Positions 31,801 to 44,095 of a stretch of 64,000 nt of DNA are shown here, in pieces. The notes below the pieces were generated by a model. It had not been told where the DNA came from. It saw only the letters and a list, made by a program, of their open reading frames with translations, and did no database searches. Origin of the DNA: Larus michahellis (taxonomy: Eukaryota; Chordata; Aves; Charadriiformes; Laridae); NCBI RefSeq assembly GCF_964199755.1, contig NC_133903.1:55992739-56056738 (forward strand). Direction: 5' to 3'. Position 1 is the first letter of the stretch; every line of letters starts with the position of its first letter. The position numbers and the translations under genes are program-made.

Positions 31801-32529
31801 TTGTGTTGGGTTTTTATTTTCTTACCCCCTTCATTACTCAGAAGGGCTCATTTGGCAGCTGCTTCCGTGTCCTGGCCGTGGGCAAGGTCCTGTGTGGCTT
31901 TATCCCTAGCCCCTCCCAAGCCATTACATGAAAAAGCAGCCGCTGTGCTGCAGGAAACGGTGGAAATGTTAGTCATTTTTCTTGAAAGCTGCCACTTACC
32001 AGCAGAGATAAAGGAAAAAAAACAAGAGGAGGCGTGATTTTTCAAGGCTGCTGCAGAGCCCAAGTTTTCTTGGAATTTGGGGAACCCCGGTTCCTTGCAG
32101 GAGGGACGCCTGATCCCGTGTTTCCTGTCTCGGGAAGCGTCAGTCGGAGCGTTGGGATGCAAACCCTGGGTGTCCCGTTGCCTCCGGCGAGGCCAGACCA
32201 GTTCTCCCGCTCCGGCGGGACGGTACGATGCCACCCGTCCCCATCCCGCAGGGCCACCTCACCCGCCCCGCGGTGGCTTCGCACGTAGCTGGGGACGGGG
32301 CAGGCAGCATCCCCAGGGAGACAGGACGGGTGCGGGATGCGCCGGGGCAGCATCGCCCAAGGAAGAAACACCGGGAGCCCCAGCAGCAGCCGGGAACAAG
32401 GAGGTGGGGTCAGGCTCGGCCGCAGTAGCTGCACAAAGAGGGAATTTTCTGCATCTATTATTTTTTGCTTCATTATTAGGGCATTTCAAACGCACCCCAA
32501 GAGTTGATCCGCTGCTGTTGACGCTCCGT

Positions 32530-32609
32530 GCGCACGTATTTAAATACCCTCCTGTTGCTGCACGGGACTGCGCACGTATTTAAATACCCTCCTGCTGCTG
32601 CACGGGACT
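32530..32609. repeat. 40-bp tandem duplication
   Basis: Two copies (32530-32569 and 32570-32609) starting GCGCACGTATTTAAATACCC, differing at one base, each with the palindrome GTATTTAAATAC. Confidence 0.92.
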
Positions 32610-33317
32610 TTAGCAGCACAAATGTCAGGTACTATGGAAAAAAATTAACCCCATCTGACCACAAACACACAAAAATACAACTTGGGGGATTTTTACCCTC
32701 CTTTGCCCGCCTGCGCCCTGTTGCTCTATCCTAAGCATGTAACAGAGGGTGGGTGGCTCAATCACAATTTTTGGCATTAAAATAACTTGCAATTTCACCA
32801 AGTTCTACCTTGAGCAGAATCCCTAGTATCTCCCCCAGCCCCGTCCCCACCCCACAGACCACCTGGCTGGGACCCCCCCGTGGCCCAGCATCCACCCCTG
32901 CACCCAAACGCTGGGGGTTTTTCCCCAAAACCATTCCAGAAAGGGCAAAGCCAGATGGGAGCCCAGCAGCACCCACCCGCCGGGGAACCACCAGCTGCCG
33001 GGAAGGGCGGGAAAGGCACCGGGAAGGACGTTAATTCCGATAACAAGCCAAAAGGAGGAGCGAGCAGCCAACGGCTTTAGGCTCCGGAGCTGGACTCAAG
33101 CTGCTGCTCTGCCCTCTGCTCGCTGCACCCAGTGGTGAAAAGTGGCGCTAATTTTGGGTTTATTTTCTTTAATTTTGGGTTAATTTTGTGCTGCAGCCAA
33201 CAGCAGGGGTCTGGCTCCCATTTGCCCCCCCGGCACGAGCAGGGACGAGGGCGGTTCAGGCCACATTTAATAAAACAAGCCGACATGGGACAGTTCCTGA
33301 AAGAAATTCTCCCCCCC

Positions 33318-33373
33318 ATATATATATACACACACATACGTACACATTAATATAAAGACATACACACAGATAA
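33318..33373. repeat. AT/AC-rich microsatellite
   Basis: CATATATATATACACACACA followed by imperfect TACACA-type repeats. Confidence 0.85.
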
Positions 33374-33954
33374 ATAAAAGCTTTGGCTTGGGGAGAAGCC
33401 TCATTTTCTGGCTCGTAATGAACCGGGCCACAGACTCCAAACCAAAAAGCATCAAGCCAGAGCGACAAGTTCAAGCCAAATCTGCTGATCTTTGGCGAAG
33501 CGCGGCGCGAGGAGGCCCCGGGAAAGGGCTCTGTCCTGCAGCGGGGACGGCAGCCCCCGGGGAGGGACACCGGCGCCGCGGGGATGGGGGTGACGGTCCC
33601 CATCCCGACACACTGAGCAAAGCCAGGTGAGGGGTGGGTCAGGATTGCTGGGGATAAAGGATGTGGAAAGTAATAAAAAAGGAAAAAAAAAAAAATCTCT
33701 CCCCCTGGCCCTCGTCTGCCATCCCATAAACCACCACTGAGGGTGAAAGCTGAGCTTTGAGTGGCATCGGGTGCTCCTGACGATCATCCCACACCAGGCA
33801 AAAGCAGAGACCAGCTTTTCAACCCCTGACAAATTACGATAACATAAAATCACCCTTTAAATTCCCCCAGTCCCACACTGACACTTCCCTGAAGGCTCCT
33901 CCCCCGGGGGAACAGCGTGCTCCTGGAGCAAGGGTTGACTTTGGCAGCTCTGGA

Positions 33955-34137
33955 AGTGGTGAGCCCCTGGCCCAGGTTGCCCAGAGAAGCTGTGGCTGCC
34001 CCATCCCTGGAGGGGTTCAAGGCCAGGTTGGCCGGGGCTTGGAGCAACCTGGGCTGGTGGGAGGTGTCCCTGCCCAGGGCAGGGGGTGCCACTGGGTGGC
34101 CTTTAAGGTCCCTTCCCACCCAAACCATGCTGTGATC
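33955..34137 (+). repeat. CR1 LINE 3' fragment
   Basis: About 183 bp, from GTGGTGAGCCCCTGGCCCAG to CCCAAACCATGCTGTGATC. Plus orientation. Confidence 0.92.
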
Positions 34138-35310
34138 TGCAGAAGACCTGTCCTGCTGTCACCCAACGCTATGGGGACAGCCGGGTTCTTTTTGAGGACT
34201 CTTGGTAGATTAGGAGGGGTCGGGAGCAGGGGGTACGGGTCCCACCAGCACCAGGCCATCCCCACCACGACCCCACCAGCACCCTTCCCACGGAGCAAAC
34301 ACCCGGCAACGCACCAGCGAGTCCAACCTTTGCAGCTCACCAGCTCCAGGAAGCCAAGGGAAATGAATTAGGATAAGCCGGGAGCATAAGAAAAAGCCGA
34401 AATATTTTAGCAAGGGGCTATCTGAGGAAGAGTCAGGTCTCCAAGTCACCAACCAGCCCTTCCCCCTTTACTGCAACACAGCATTAAAGAACCAAAATAG
34501 AAAATACAAAGAAAAACCACAAGTAACAAGCCGTCTGCTTAATTAATGGAGGGGAAAAAAAAGAATAAATACCCGTCTGGAGTGGTGTTGGGTTCACTTG
34601 GTATAAAAGGGAAGGGGGGCATCGCCGTGCCGCCCCACTGTGCCACCAGCATGGACGCAGATGGTCTCATTTCTCCTTTTTGCATTCTACCAGGGCAGCA
34701 TCTGTATCTCCCCCGAATTTTACAATTCCTGTTCTTTCACGGGAGTATTTATAGCAAAAGAGCAAAGTGCAAATGTAACCACTCGAGCTTTCGCTGTGTC
34801 CCTATATATCGCATTTAAAAATAAAGAGTTTACCGAAAATCTACGCGCTAAATGCCGTCGGAAGCAGGCAGCTGCGTGGTGCTGGGTTAGCTCTTGATCT
34901 CGAGCCTTCCACCTAAAACTGACGAAGCACCCGAAAACCCCCGACATGGTGTTTTTAATCCGACGGCTCTGACCGACGACCACGGCCACCGACGCTCAAT
35001 CCTTTTGTTCTCGGGATGTGTGAGCACGTGTGAAATAGATGCCGGCGTAAATCTTGCCCCGGCACTGCAAGGATGTCAAAATTGTATGGAAAAAGTTGAA
35101 AAATACACTTAACTCGGCCGCGGGGCTGGGACAGAGACATGGCCACGGCCAGGACCTGCTCGACAGAGGCCTGACAACGCCGGGGGGCTGGTGGGAGCGA
35201 GGAACCCGCCAGAAGCGATTTATTAGAAAGCAGAGAGTTAATTCCACTGTGGACACGGCGTGACGGGTGGGAATGACGGGAGGTGGCCACGCTCCAGCTC
35301 AGGGCAGAGT

Positions 35311-35742
35311 GATGGACCCCATGGCTGGATCAGCGACCAGTGCCCCACAGCTGGATCCAACCAGTGACCAACATCTGGATCACTAACCAGCATACCAGCA
35401 CCCAACAGCTGGATCACTGACCAGCGCCCCACAGCTGGATCACCGACCAGCATACCAGTGCCCCACAGCTGGATCACCGACCAGCACCCCACAGCTGGAT
35501 CACTGACCAGCATACCAGCGCCCAACAGCTGGATCACCAACCGGTGACCAACAGTTGGATCACCGACCAGCATCCCACAGCTGGATCACCGACCAGTGTT
35601 GCACAGCTGGAACACCCACCAGCGCCCCAAAGCTGGATCACCGACCAGTGACCAACATCTGGATCACCAACCAGCACCCAGCAGTTGCATCACCGACCAG
35701 CGCCCCACAGCTGGATCACCGACCAGTGCCCCACAGCTCTAA
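35311..35742. repeat. Minisatellite of about 26 bp with CAGCTG E-boxes
   Basis: Roughly 16 imperfect units of the type GACCAGCGCCCCACAGCTGG plus ATCACC; some units carry a CATACCAG insertion. About nine contain CAGCTGG. Open frames on both strands are repeat artefacts. Confidence 0.92.
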
Positions 35743-36379
35743 CAAAACCAAACTGCAGGTTGCTGTGGGGGCAGCAGCGTGGGAGGAGAAGACAATCCAG
35801 GCAATTTACCCTCCCCGCGCCCCACGTACCTGCCCGCACGCTTCCGAGCACAGCCGGAGCTCTCTGCACAGTTCCAGCCCGGCATACCCCAGCCAATTTT
35901 TAACAAGATGTGGTATAAAATGATAAGACACAAACGCAGACAAAAAAAAAAAAATAAATATCAGTGCAGATCCACATTATTGCTTTTTAAATTGTCACTA
36001 GAAAAATACTCTAATTATAAAAATAATAACCAGCAGTACAACTTTCTGTCAGTCTCGTCTGTTGATTTTTGAACGGCTTGTCAAAGAGGCTTGTTAAACA
36101 AATATATACTTTCTCAATATATATCAATAGCGTGTATATAATTTAATATAGAAATGACAAACATGCAACGTAAGACAGTAAATAACAAGTGGTTAATAAA
36201 TTCTGTAAATACTATTACAGAACACACAGTCGTGGCGGATCGCAACTTCAACCTCTGAACCACCGGCTCCAGGGAAAGACGTTTGCAGCCAGCTGGAGTC
36301 TATAGTATTTTCAATCCCTTCAAAGTTTTCTGTTAATATGCACTGTTTGTATAAATATACTATTAAAGGTGGGGTTTTT

Positions 36380-36447
36380 ATGTGTATATACACACACACG
36401 CACACAGAGAAAGACTTTTTTATTACGTATATATATATATATATATA
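36380..36447. repeat. CA and TA microsatellites in GNG12 3' UTR
   Basis: A short TATACACACACACGCACACA tract and, 20 bp later, about ten AT dinucleotides (36428-36447). Confidence 0.88.
36419..36424 (-). terminator. Candidate GNG12 poly(A) signal
   Basis: AATAAA on the minus strand about 0.9 kb after the stop codon. Another candidate lies at 35219-35224, and an ATTAAA at 36142-36147; which is used is unknown. Confidence 0.4.
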
Positions 36448-37326
36448 AAATCACTTACTTGATGGAAAGGCCCTCCAATTTTATCCGCGTAACCACAATC
36501 TGGATATAATTTGGCATTTTTCCCCTTAAAAAATGAATTTTAAAAAAGAGCCAAATCCCGACTCCCTGCACAAACTGTAACTGGGACTTGGAGTGACGGA
36601 CCCATCGAAGCCCGGGCAGTACGTGCCTGCGGCCTTTGATTCTTTTGACAGGGTTTTGTTTTTTTTTAATGCTAACACTGATTTTTAATAATTAGAGATG
36701 AAAATGTCGAGAAGCAGAACCGAAGCTGAAGATCCTGCTTTTTCGGCTCCTCTTAAAAAGCCGGAAGATCGATCCGCGGATCTCTGATTCGTGACACCTG
36801 GCGTTTTACACTTAAAAACCCTCTGTCAAGAGAGGCCAGCGTAAGGCGGGCTGCAGGCAGGGCTCCCGGGAGCGTTTTTGAAGGTAGTTTTTGCCAGAAA
36901 ACGCACTTCGAAACGCGCCTGTGCAGAAACCTGCGCTACCAACACAGCTATACCCCCCTCCCCGCACACATAATTTAACAAAAATGTAAAACCAGTGGCG
37001 TTCAATCAGGTTTTTTGCCTCTGCTCTGTCAGCAAAGCTCAGGCAACTTTGGTCTCGTTTAACTTGCAAAGTGACGCCGGGTCCCCCATCCCGGGGACGA
37101 GGAGACACGGACCCCATTCCCTTGGACAAGAAAGAAGCGAATTCGGGTGGAAACCTCCAAATAAAGGTAGGGAAGAGAAGAAACGCTTTAGAAAGCTGAA
37201 GAAATCGTTTACACGCTTGGTAAAAGAGCGGCCGCTCTTGCACAGTGAGGAGCCGGTACCTTAGAGAGGATTTGCCTGCTCGCCCGCCGGCGCTGCCCGG
37301 GGGGCTGCGGAGGAGCTGCCGCTCTC

Positions 37327-37452
37327 CTACAATAAAATACAGGTTTTCTTGTCCTTGAAAGGGTTCTCAGAAGCGGGTATGCCCATTAGCAAGGGATCTT
37401 TCTTGGCGTGTTCTTCACAGTAGAGCATTAGGTCTGCCGATGCTTTCGACAC
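37327..37452 (-). CDS. GNG12: GNG12 last coding exon
   Basis: Residues 33-73 and stop TAG (37329-37327), with acceptor TCTATCCAG. It carries the second helix, the NPF(K/R)(D/E)K motif and the prenylation site. Confidence 0.97.
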   Translation of the reverse strand: MSKASADLMLYCEEHAKKDPLLMGIPASENPFKDKKTCILL

Positions 37453-38451
37453 CTGGATAGACACGGAAGAAAAAAAACAGCCATAAAATGGTGTTTCCCC
37501 ATGGCTGGTAACACGATCAAACGTGCTGAGAGCTGCTGATGGGTACAAAGTCCCTGCGTGGGACCCGAGAGACCAACACGCTCTCTGAGGGCCCATCTCC
37601 TGCTGTCCTGGGCTCGCTCTGGCTTCATCTGCAGGGGGAGAAAAGGACGGAGCCCGCGTCTCTGCTTGTGACACCCGGTAAAGTGACGCTCGGCTCCCAC
37701 ACGGCTTCTACAGAAGCCTGAAAATAAACAGGTTCAAAATAACACAGCCGGTTCGTAACGAGGAACTTCTCATCTATAGATGGGGACCGTATGGAGAAGT
37801 GTCCTCTGATGGAGGGCATCGCTGTCCGGTGAACCTGGGCGTCTGCTCGGCTGCCCTTCTGCAGGGCCGGGCAGCCAAACCCGGGGGACAGTATTGCCAG
37901 CACAGCCGATACCCTACCCCTGCCAGCTGGAAACGAGCTTGGTTTCTCTTCTATCTAAAGGAATCTACTTTCCACTACCACCTTCTTTATAATGTCTCTC
38001 CACATTCACCTCCTTGCAGACTCAGCACTCAGCCAGTCAAAGGATGGAACAAAAATCACACAATATGCACGAAATTGGAAACTCACACCGGCCTTCTTTG
38101 ATTTGCACTTCGTATTTTGGCTTTGGTTCTCCCACGAGCCCGGGAAGCACCGAGCTACCTGAGGATAGGGCTGGTAAGCGGTGACCAGAATTAGCTTTAT
38201 TCAGGTTTGTGGGGCTGAAATGTAAATGTCACGCGTCGAGATGGGGAAAACACAGAACCGTGGGCACACACACACTCCGTTATCTTATCGCCCTGCGGCT
38301 GGAAGGGGGAAAAAGAAGGGAAAAAAAGGAGGGGGGAAAATGAATGCGCTCTCACCTTTATTCTTTCTATTGAGGCTTCTATTCTTAGCTGCTGGACAGT
38401 CCTTCGGGCCTGGGCTATGTTGTTGGTGGTGCTAGCTGTTTTCCCAGACAT
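37327..38451 (-). CDS. GNG12: GNG12, G-protein gamma-12 subunit (complete coding region, two coding exons)
   Basis: The gamma subunit pairs with G-beta at the inner plasma membrane to pass signals from G-protein-coupled receptors; gamma-12 is a known PKC substrate. Exons 38451-38356 and 37452-37327 join in phase to 73 residues. The N-terminal half reads [19 protein letters not shown] and EASIERIK (a coiled-coil helix contacting beta); the second exon gives [20 protein letters not shown], then [13 protein letters not shown] and the terminal CAAX box C70-I-L-L, whose final Leu predicts geranylgeranylation. Human gamma-12 has 72 residues; here one Thr is added in STTNN. The SERBP1-GADD45A-GNG12 order supports the assignment. 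The 5' UTR is split, and the promoter is probably the CpG island at 56.6-57.2 kb. Confidence 0.97.
37453..38355 (-). other. GNG12: GNG12 intron between coding exons
   Basis: About 0.9 kb; no repeat or other feature recognised. Confidence 0.85.
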
Positions 38452-38472
38452 CTTCAGAGACGCGGCGAAGCT
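38356..38472 (-). CDS. GNG12: GNG12 first coding exon (with 21 bp of 5' UTR)
   Basis: Coding 38451-38356 (residues 1-32), donor GTGAGA. Upstream of the ATG a CAAAACAG acceptor ends at 38473, so the exon begins with a short stretch of 5' UTR and an earlier noncoding exon must exist. Confidence 0.92.
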
Positions 38473-38766
38473 CTGTTTTGAAAGACAGCGAGGTTAATTT
38501 TCCAGAAGGTCGCACAGCACGTCCAACGGCTTTTACACAGAGGCAACCGCGACACTCTGCAAAAAGTGCTTTTTTTTAAATATTATTATTTTGCACAACA
38601 GGAGTTGCCAGCGGAGCAGCAGCTCAGCAAATGACGCTTTGCAACCAAAACACCCTCCAGAAAAACCCCACTGAGCTCCTGTGCATCCCACGGCTTCCCT
38701 CGTCCCGGTGTTAATGGGCGACACGGGTTTATCAACTCGTGCTTTTCCCAAGCGGAGAGTGTCCAT

Positions 38767-38912
38767 CTCCATCCCTGGAGGGGTTCAAGGCCAGGTTGGA
38801 CGGGGCTTGGAGCAATGTGGTCTAGTGGGAGGTGTCCCTGCCCAGGGCAGGGGGGTACGACTAGATGTCCTTTAAGGTTCCTTCCAATCCAAATTATTTT
38901 ATGACTCTCTGT
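38767..38912 (+). repeat. CR1 LINE 3' fragment
   Basis: About 146 bp, CATCCCTGGAGGGGTTCAAG to AATCCAAATTATTTTATGAC. Plus orientation, 5' truncated; more diverged than the others. Confidence 0.88.
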
Positions 38913-40097
38913 AAATCAGCACTCCACTTGCATTTACATCGCTCGGGATTTGGAGGTCTTTTAACCTCACGGTGGTCCCTCAGCTTCTTCACCTATACGT
39001 AACTCATACGGCATGCTCGAGCCCACCCTGGTGTGTCAGACCACCACGAGCTGTCCCTTTGCCCGTGCCCCGTCTCCCTGCAACTCCCTTCCTGCCACGT
39101 GTCCCATCATCCCTGGCCATTCCCCATCCCATGGGCTGCACCTCAGCACCCACCTCTGCTGCAGGGGAATGACCCGTGCACGGAGCAGCAGGAACAGGGA
39201 AGGGCTGAGGACCCTGCAGCATTGCCTTCAATAAAATATCCCTATTTGCATCACAGCAGCAAAGAGCTTATTGCCAAATTATTCAGGTACCCCAGAGTTC
39301 AAAGAGCAGCTGGTTTAGGACAGTCCTGCCACTGAAACTGTCCTTTCTGTGCCAATCCTCGCACGCCATCTCTACCAGGACTGTCACAAACCCTGCCCTT
39401 CGCCTTCCACACGTCCACGGGAATAATTGGCTCCGTGGTGCTGCGCTTAAATCATTTATTGCATTGCAGGGACTCGAGTCCAATGCAGCTACATCTGACC
39501 TTTCCGGGCGCCGCGTTCAGCCTTTCCTCGAGGCTTCAGGTTTCTCTTGCCTTGGCCTGGGTGCCAGTGCTGTTTTCCCGGCCGGCGCTCCCGCCTGCCC
39601 AGCTCACTGGGAACAGCGTTATTTTGTACCTAGTCCCCATTTCGGCATATGCCGTCATTTCCAGGCTGCTCAGCAGGACCCAGGTTTTCAAAATTATTCT
39701 CTCCATCGAGCAGAGACCAGCCCTGGGTTTGGAGTTCACTCCCAGTATGTGTCAGGCCAACACAGCCAAGTGCACTCACGGCAGATGTGGGACACCACAA
39801 ATCACTGCCACACACCCCCCGATTCCCTCCGACAGCAGCTTGGACACCCGCAGTGCTTTCTGCTGGCCCAGAATCGCATGGACCCAGCAGCAAGCATCCC
39901 CCACGGCATCCTCAACGTTTTCTGTTCTATCAACCTACTGATCCTCGTTCCCAGGGCACCAAGCGTGCTCAGGGTCCTCTGCAACCATGCGACCTACTGG
40001 TGAGAAGTGCTGCAAGTGACGTGCTGACTGGTATTTCATGCTTTGCAGCTCACGGCCGGCTTCTGCTGCTCTTTGTTGGATAAGAAGCTCCACATAA

Positions 40098-40413
40098 GCC
40101 AGCAAAGTGTGCTGTCAGCCCAGAAACCCCCCGCAGCCTGGGCTGCATCCCCAGCAGCGTGGGCAGCAGGGCGAGGGGGGGATTCTGCCCCTCTGCTCCG
40201 CTCTGGGAGACCCCCCTGCAGCGCTGCCTCCAGCCCTGGGGCACCAACAGCAGAAGGACACGGAGCTGTTGGAGCGGGGCCAGAGGAGGCCCCGGAGATG
40301 CTGGGAGGGCTGGAGCCCCTCTGCTGGGAGGACAGGCTGAGAGAGCTGGGGGGGTTCAGCCTGGAGAAGAGAAGGCTCCGGGGAGACCTTCCAGCCCCTG
40401 CCAGGCCCTAAAG
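40098..40413 (+). repeat. CR1 LINE internal fragment lacking the 3' end
   Basis: Matches the CR1 segment that ends with CCAGCCCCTGCCAGGCCCT; the last 300 bp or so present in other copies are missing. Plus orientation. Confidence 0.9.
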
Positions 40414-41280
40414 GGGACGTTCTTGCAACAGGACTGTCATTTCTAGAAGACCTCCTGCACCAGCAGCAGTTGAGGAAATACCCTGCTCTGGATGGAGAGC
40501 GAGTCCACAGGCACCAAGTGGGAGACGTGCAAATACAAAACAGCGTCCTGGCTACGCGGAACTGAAACGGTAGAAGAGGGATTTAAAAGGGATTTCTCAT
40601 GTTTAGGTAGTGTCATTAAGAAAATAGATCTGAGACTATTGGCTACTTCGGGAAATCTACTCTGCAAAGAATACAGTGAGAAATCAGAAGACCCACAGGA
40701 TCAGAGCACACATTCACCCTGCTCTCCCTGCCTCCTCCTCCTCACCAGCTCCAGAGGGCACCTGGCCAGAACCTCCGCAGGCCCCTGGGGTGGAGGTGGC
40801 TGAGTGACTTGTGGGACAGGCACAGGGGCACCAAACCCAACGGCTTCGCTGCCACATTGCCCAGAAGGACCCGTAGATGATGGTCACAGCAGCAAAAGCT
40901 TCCCCACACCCGACAGGCTCAGGCATTCCCGAAAAATGAGAATTCCAACCAAGAACCTCCAACATGGGCTGTCAGAGCTGATAAATGCAGCTGCCGAGTT
41001 CGGTAATGAACTCTGCTGGTGTGTTGCAAACTGGCTGGGAGTGCTTTAAAATAATAATTTCTGGAATAACAGGGAGCTGTTTCACACAGACACGAAAGCA
41101 CGGATCCACTACAAACTGAGCCCAAACTTTCATTCCCAACCCTGCAGTTTTCACTTACTGTATTGAAAAACTACAGTGCGAAAAGAAACCCAACCCAAAG
41201 CAATTAATTTTCACAAAGCAATGCATACATCTCCGAGAAGTAAGATAGTCCAGCATTTGCTGATTCCCCCAATTCTAGTA

Positions 41281-41281
41281 C

Positions 41282-41318
<37 letters not shown>

Positions 41319-41319
41319 G
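41281..41319. repeat. Poly-T/poly-A self-complementary tract
   Basis: About 14 T followed by more than 20 A, an AT-only palindrome. Confidence 0.9.
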
Positions 41320-43334
41320 ACATAAGGTTAAAAACCCAGTTACTGCAAAATTAAAAGATAACCCGTTCTCCTCCCATTTGGCTGGGGCAAGCCAAGGCTG
41401 ACTTTGCTCAGCCTTCCCTTCCCCACCTCAAGCCACAGCCCCAAAACCCCCTTTTGCCATGGGAGAGGTTTGAGTTTCTCTGGAGTCCCTTCCCATCCTG
41501 CATGAATGACCTCGTTAGGAAAGTTTCGGTGCTTATTTTCCCAGCTGGGTAGCTTTGTTAATAAATTAGATGTTTGAAAAAAAAAAAAAAAACAACCCAA
41601 CAACCCCAAACCATAACATTTGAAAATTAAATTGCTGTGTTTCCTCATCTTCAAACAAACATAAGCAGCACTACTTTAATAGTCCTCCTAAGATTACTAA
41701 ATCTCTTCTACGGAGAGATTTACAAACAACTAGGTCATCACCCAATAATACTGTTTTCCCTCCGAGTCCCTGGCAACCTCCCCTATTAACGAGCTGCCGC
41801 AGCCATCTCGAGCCGCGGGATCTCTCATGGGGTACTCTTGATTTCAGACGACAGCACCAAACTGCAGAAAACTCTGCAGATTTACATTGGTGGCGCACAC
41901 GGTTCTGCAGAACTTGGGGTGTTGGAGCCCGGGGCAGGGTTTTCTGGGATAGGGATGTCTCCAGGGTGTTTCCCAGGAGAATTAAGTCACTCTCTAAAGA
42001 AAAGACCACTCAGTTGGGGAGGGCACCGCTCCAATTTCTAGGGAACGAGCCTTCAACGCTCAGTGGGCAGCCCCGAGCTGAAAGCAAAGACATGGAGAGG
42101 CCAACTCTTTTCTCCTCGGGACCTCTCCTATCCCCCAGCACTCACAGTCACGACTATTCACGCTGTACTTAACAGAACAATAAAAAAGATCCAAGGAGTT
42201 TTCCAGCTGATGTGGTGTGATCTGCCGCTGTAGGCAGGAGGTAAGCCGGGGTTCCCGGTGGCTGTAGGAGCACACAGTGAGTGACAACCCCCGGTCCCCT
42301 GCAAACGGCAACGCCGAACCAGGGCTTGCCAGACCTGAGGAGGACGATGGCAGATTCCCCAGCCCCAGAGCGGCCACCAGCACGGCTGCAGCTCACACTT
42401 GTCTCTGACTCACAACCTAAAAAGGGACAAAATGATCAGTCCCACCAACGGCCTTCTCCGGCCCCCGTGCCCAAGGCAAAGCCTTGCTGCAGAAAGAAAC
42501 CACCACCAGCTACGTTTGAGAGCGGATCAGGTATGGTTTTTCCAGCTGTGCTGGCTGGTCTAGTAAAACAAGCAAGTTTTTGTGTCCATGTTTCACGTTG
42601 GCTAGCGAGGGGCTCGCAGGTTCGCCCCACCCCACAACGCATGCAACAAACGCATGGAGCAAATATGCCAAGGGGAAGGCTTAGCTCATCCTTTGGGGAA
42701 AACACCTTTTTTGCACAAAAAAATGAGGACTTGGGCTTGTTTAAAAGAGGATGCCCACCAGCCGCACGTTGCCCTGCAAAGGTTCAACCACTAAGAGCAA
42801 AACACGTGACACTTCCAGCGCCCTTCGCACACTTGTGTTTTTTTCCTTTCTTATAAATAACACCAGAAACACCTACAAACAGGTGGAGCTGCCCTCCTTC
42901 CCTAGAAAACCCCTATTTTTCAAGGCCTTGCCCTATTTCTTTCTGCAGACTTTAGGTAACGAGGTTACAGTGCAGCGGGCGCTGGGAGCGGCAGCCTCAG
43001 CAGGTAGGCGGCCGGGATAATTAAACACCAATATATCTGTTTTTTACTCTTTTAGATCCAGGATTTACGAACCACCTGCCGAGAGAAATGTAATTAAATC
43101 ATCCCTGCTAAAGTACACCCGGGCATGGCCCAGCAGCTCTGCCTCGCAAACAGCTCCCAGTTCACTCCAGTTAGGTAAAGTCAGCTCAAACTGCAGCTCT
43201 GAAACCTCGTCAGCAGCCGAATAAAGGTTCAAAAGGGTATCTTCGTACTATTTCTTTTGCAGTAGAATAGCTCTTTAGTTGAATAACTCAAATCCATAGA
43301 TTTTTGAGCTATTTGAGTAGGTTTTTACAACGAA

Positions 43335-43520
43335 GGTGGTGAGCCCCCTGGCGCAGGTTGCCCAGAGAAGCTGTGGCTGCCCCATCCCTGGAGGGGTTCA
43401 AGGCCAGGTTGGCCGGGGCTTGGAGCAACCTGGGCTGGTGGGAGGTGTCCCTGCCCAGGGCAGGGGGTGCCACTGGGTGGCCTTTAAGGTCCCTTCCAGC
43501 CCAAACCATTCTATGATCTC
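43335..43520 (+). repeat. CR1 LINE 3' fragment
   Basis: About 186 bp, GTGGTGAGCCCCCTGGCGC to AAACCATTCTATGATCTCT, ending in the CR1-type ATTCTATG terminus. Confidence 0.93.
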
Positions 43521-43999
43521 TAAAGCCAGTAATTTTCCTTCTGAAAATACAGAGAGTAGATTTGTTGGACAGGAGGGTGGCATTTTTATGGTTGGTTTTG
43601 CTCTATAAAGCTCCCCGCTCCCCCCGAGGCTGAGTCGTGCCATTGCCCAGGGCACAGATGCCACCTGGGGCTGATTGCCCGGTCCTGGGTGGGGTGACCC
43701 CCCGCATGAGGCAGCGCTTTGCAGCACCTCTGCCCCATGCAAAGACTCCGTCCCGCTCCTGATGGTGAGCAGCACCTCTTTCCCACCTTGGCACTTACCT
43801 GGTAGGCCTTCCAAGGAGCCACCTCCCCGCACCATGCAGCCAGGCATCAGTCTGCTTCAGGGTGAACAGGCACCACAAGAGGCAAGCCCCTCCTTCTCCC
43901 CCCGCCTGGTTAAGCTGGACAATGTGTTTGTGGGGAGGAGCAAGAAGGCAGCGAGTGGAAGAGGGACTGCAAGCAGCATGGAGAGGAACCAGCAGCTAC

Positions 44000-44095
44000 A
44001 GTCAGAGAACCATCTAGGCTGGAAAAGACCTTTAAGACCATTGAGTCCAACCATAAACCTAACACTGCCTAGTCAAGGTCAGTCCTCGTTGAAGC
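44000..44095 (-). repeat. Short CR1-type fragment, diverged subfamily
   Basis: Contains GGCTGGAAAAGACCTTTAAG and ATTGAGTCCAACCATAAACC, similar in type to the 20.5-kb fragment. Confidence 0.7.

Larger units (their letters stand above)
31801..35930. other. Intergenic region between convergent GADD45A and GNG12
   Basis: No gene recognised. It contains a 40-bp tandem duplication, an AT/AC microsatellite, a CR1 fragment and a large minisatellite, each annotated separately. Confidence 0.6.
35930..37326 (-). other. GNG12: Probable GNG12 3' UTR
   Basis: A markedly AT-rich, mostly unique segment directly downstream of the GNG12 stop codon, unlike the GC-rich flanks and consistent with the long 3' UTR of this gene in other vertebrates. 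The left end is not fixed. Confidence 0.6.

Noticed and set aside
35311-35742. CRISPR-like array
   Set aside because: Repeats are contiguous and imperfect with no unique spacers, and the DNA is vertebrate.
35238-35923. Repetitive proteins encoded by the 35-kb minisatellite
   Set aside because: Both strands are open because the unit lacks stops; amino acid repeats follow the DNA unit. Not a gene.
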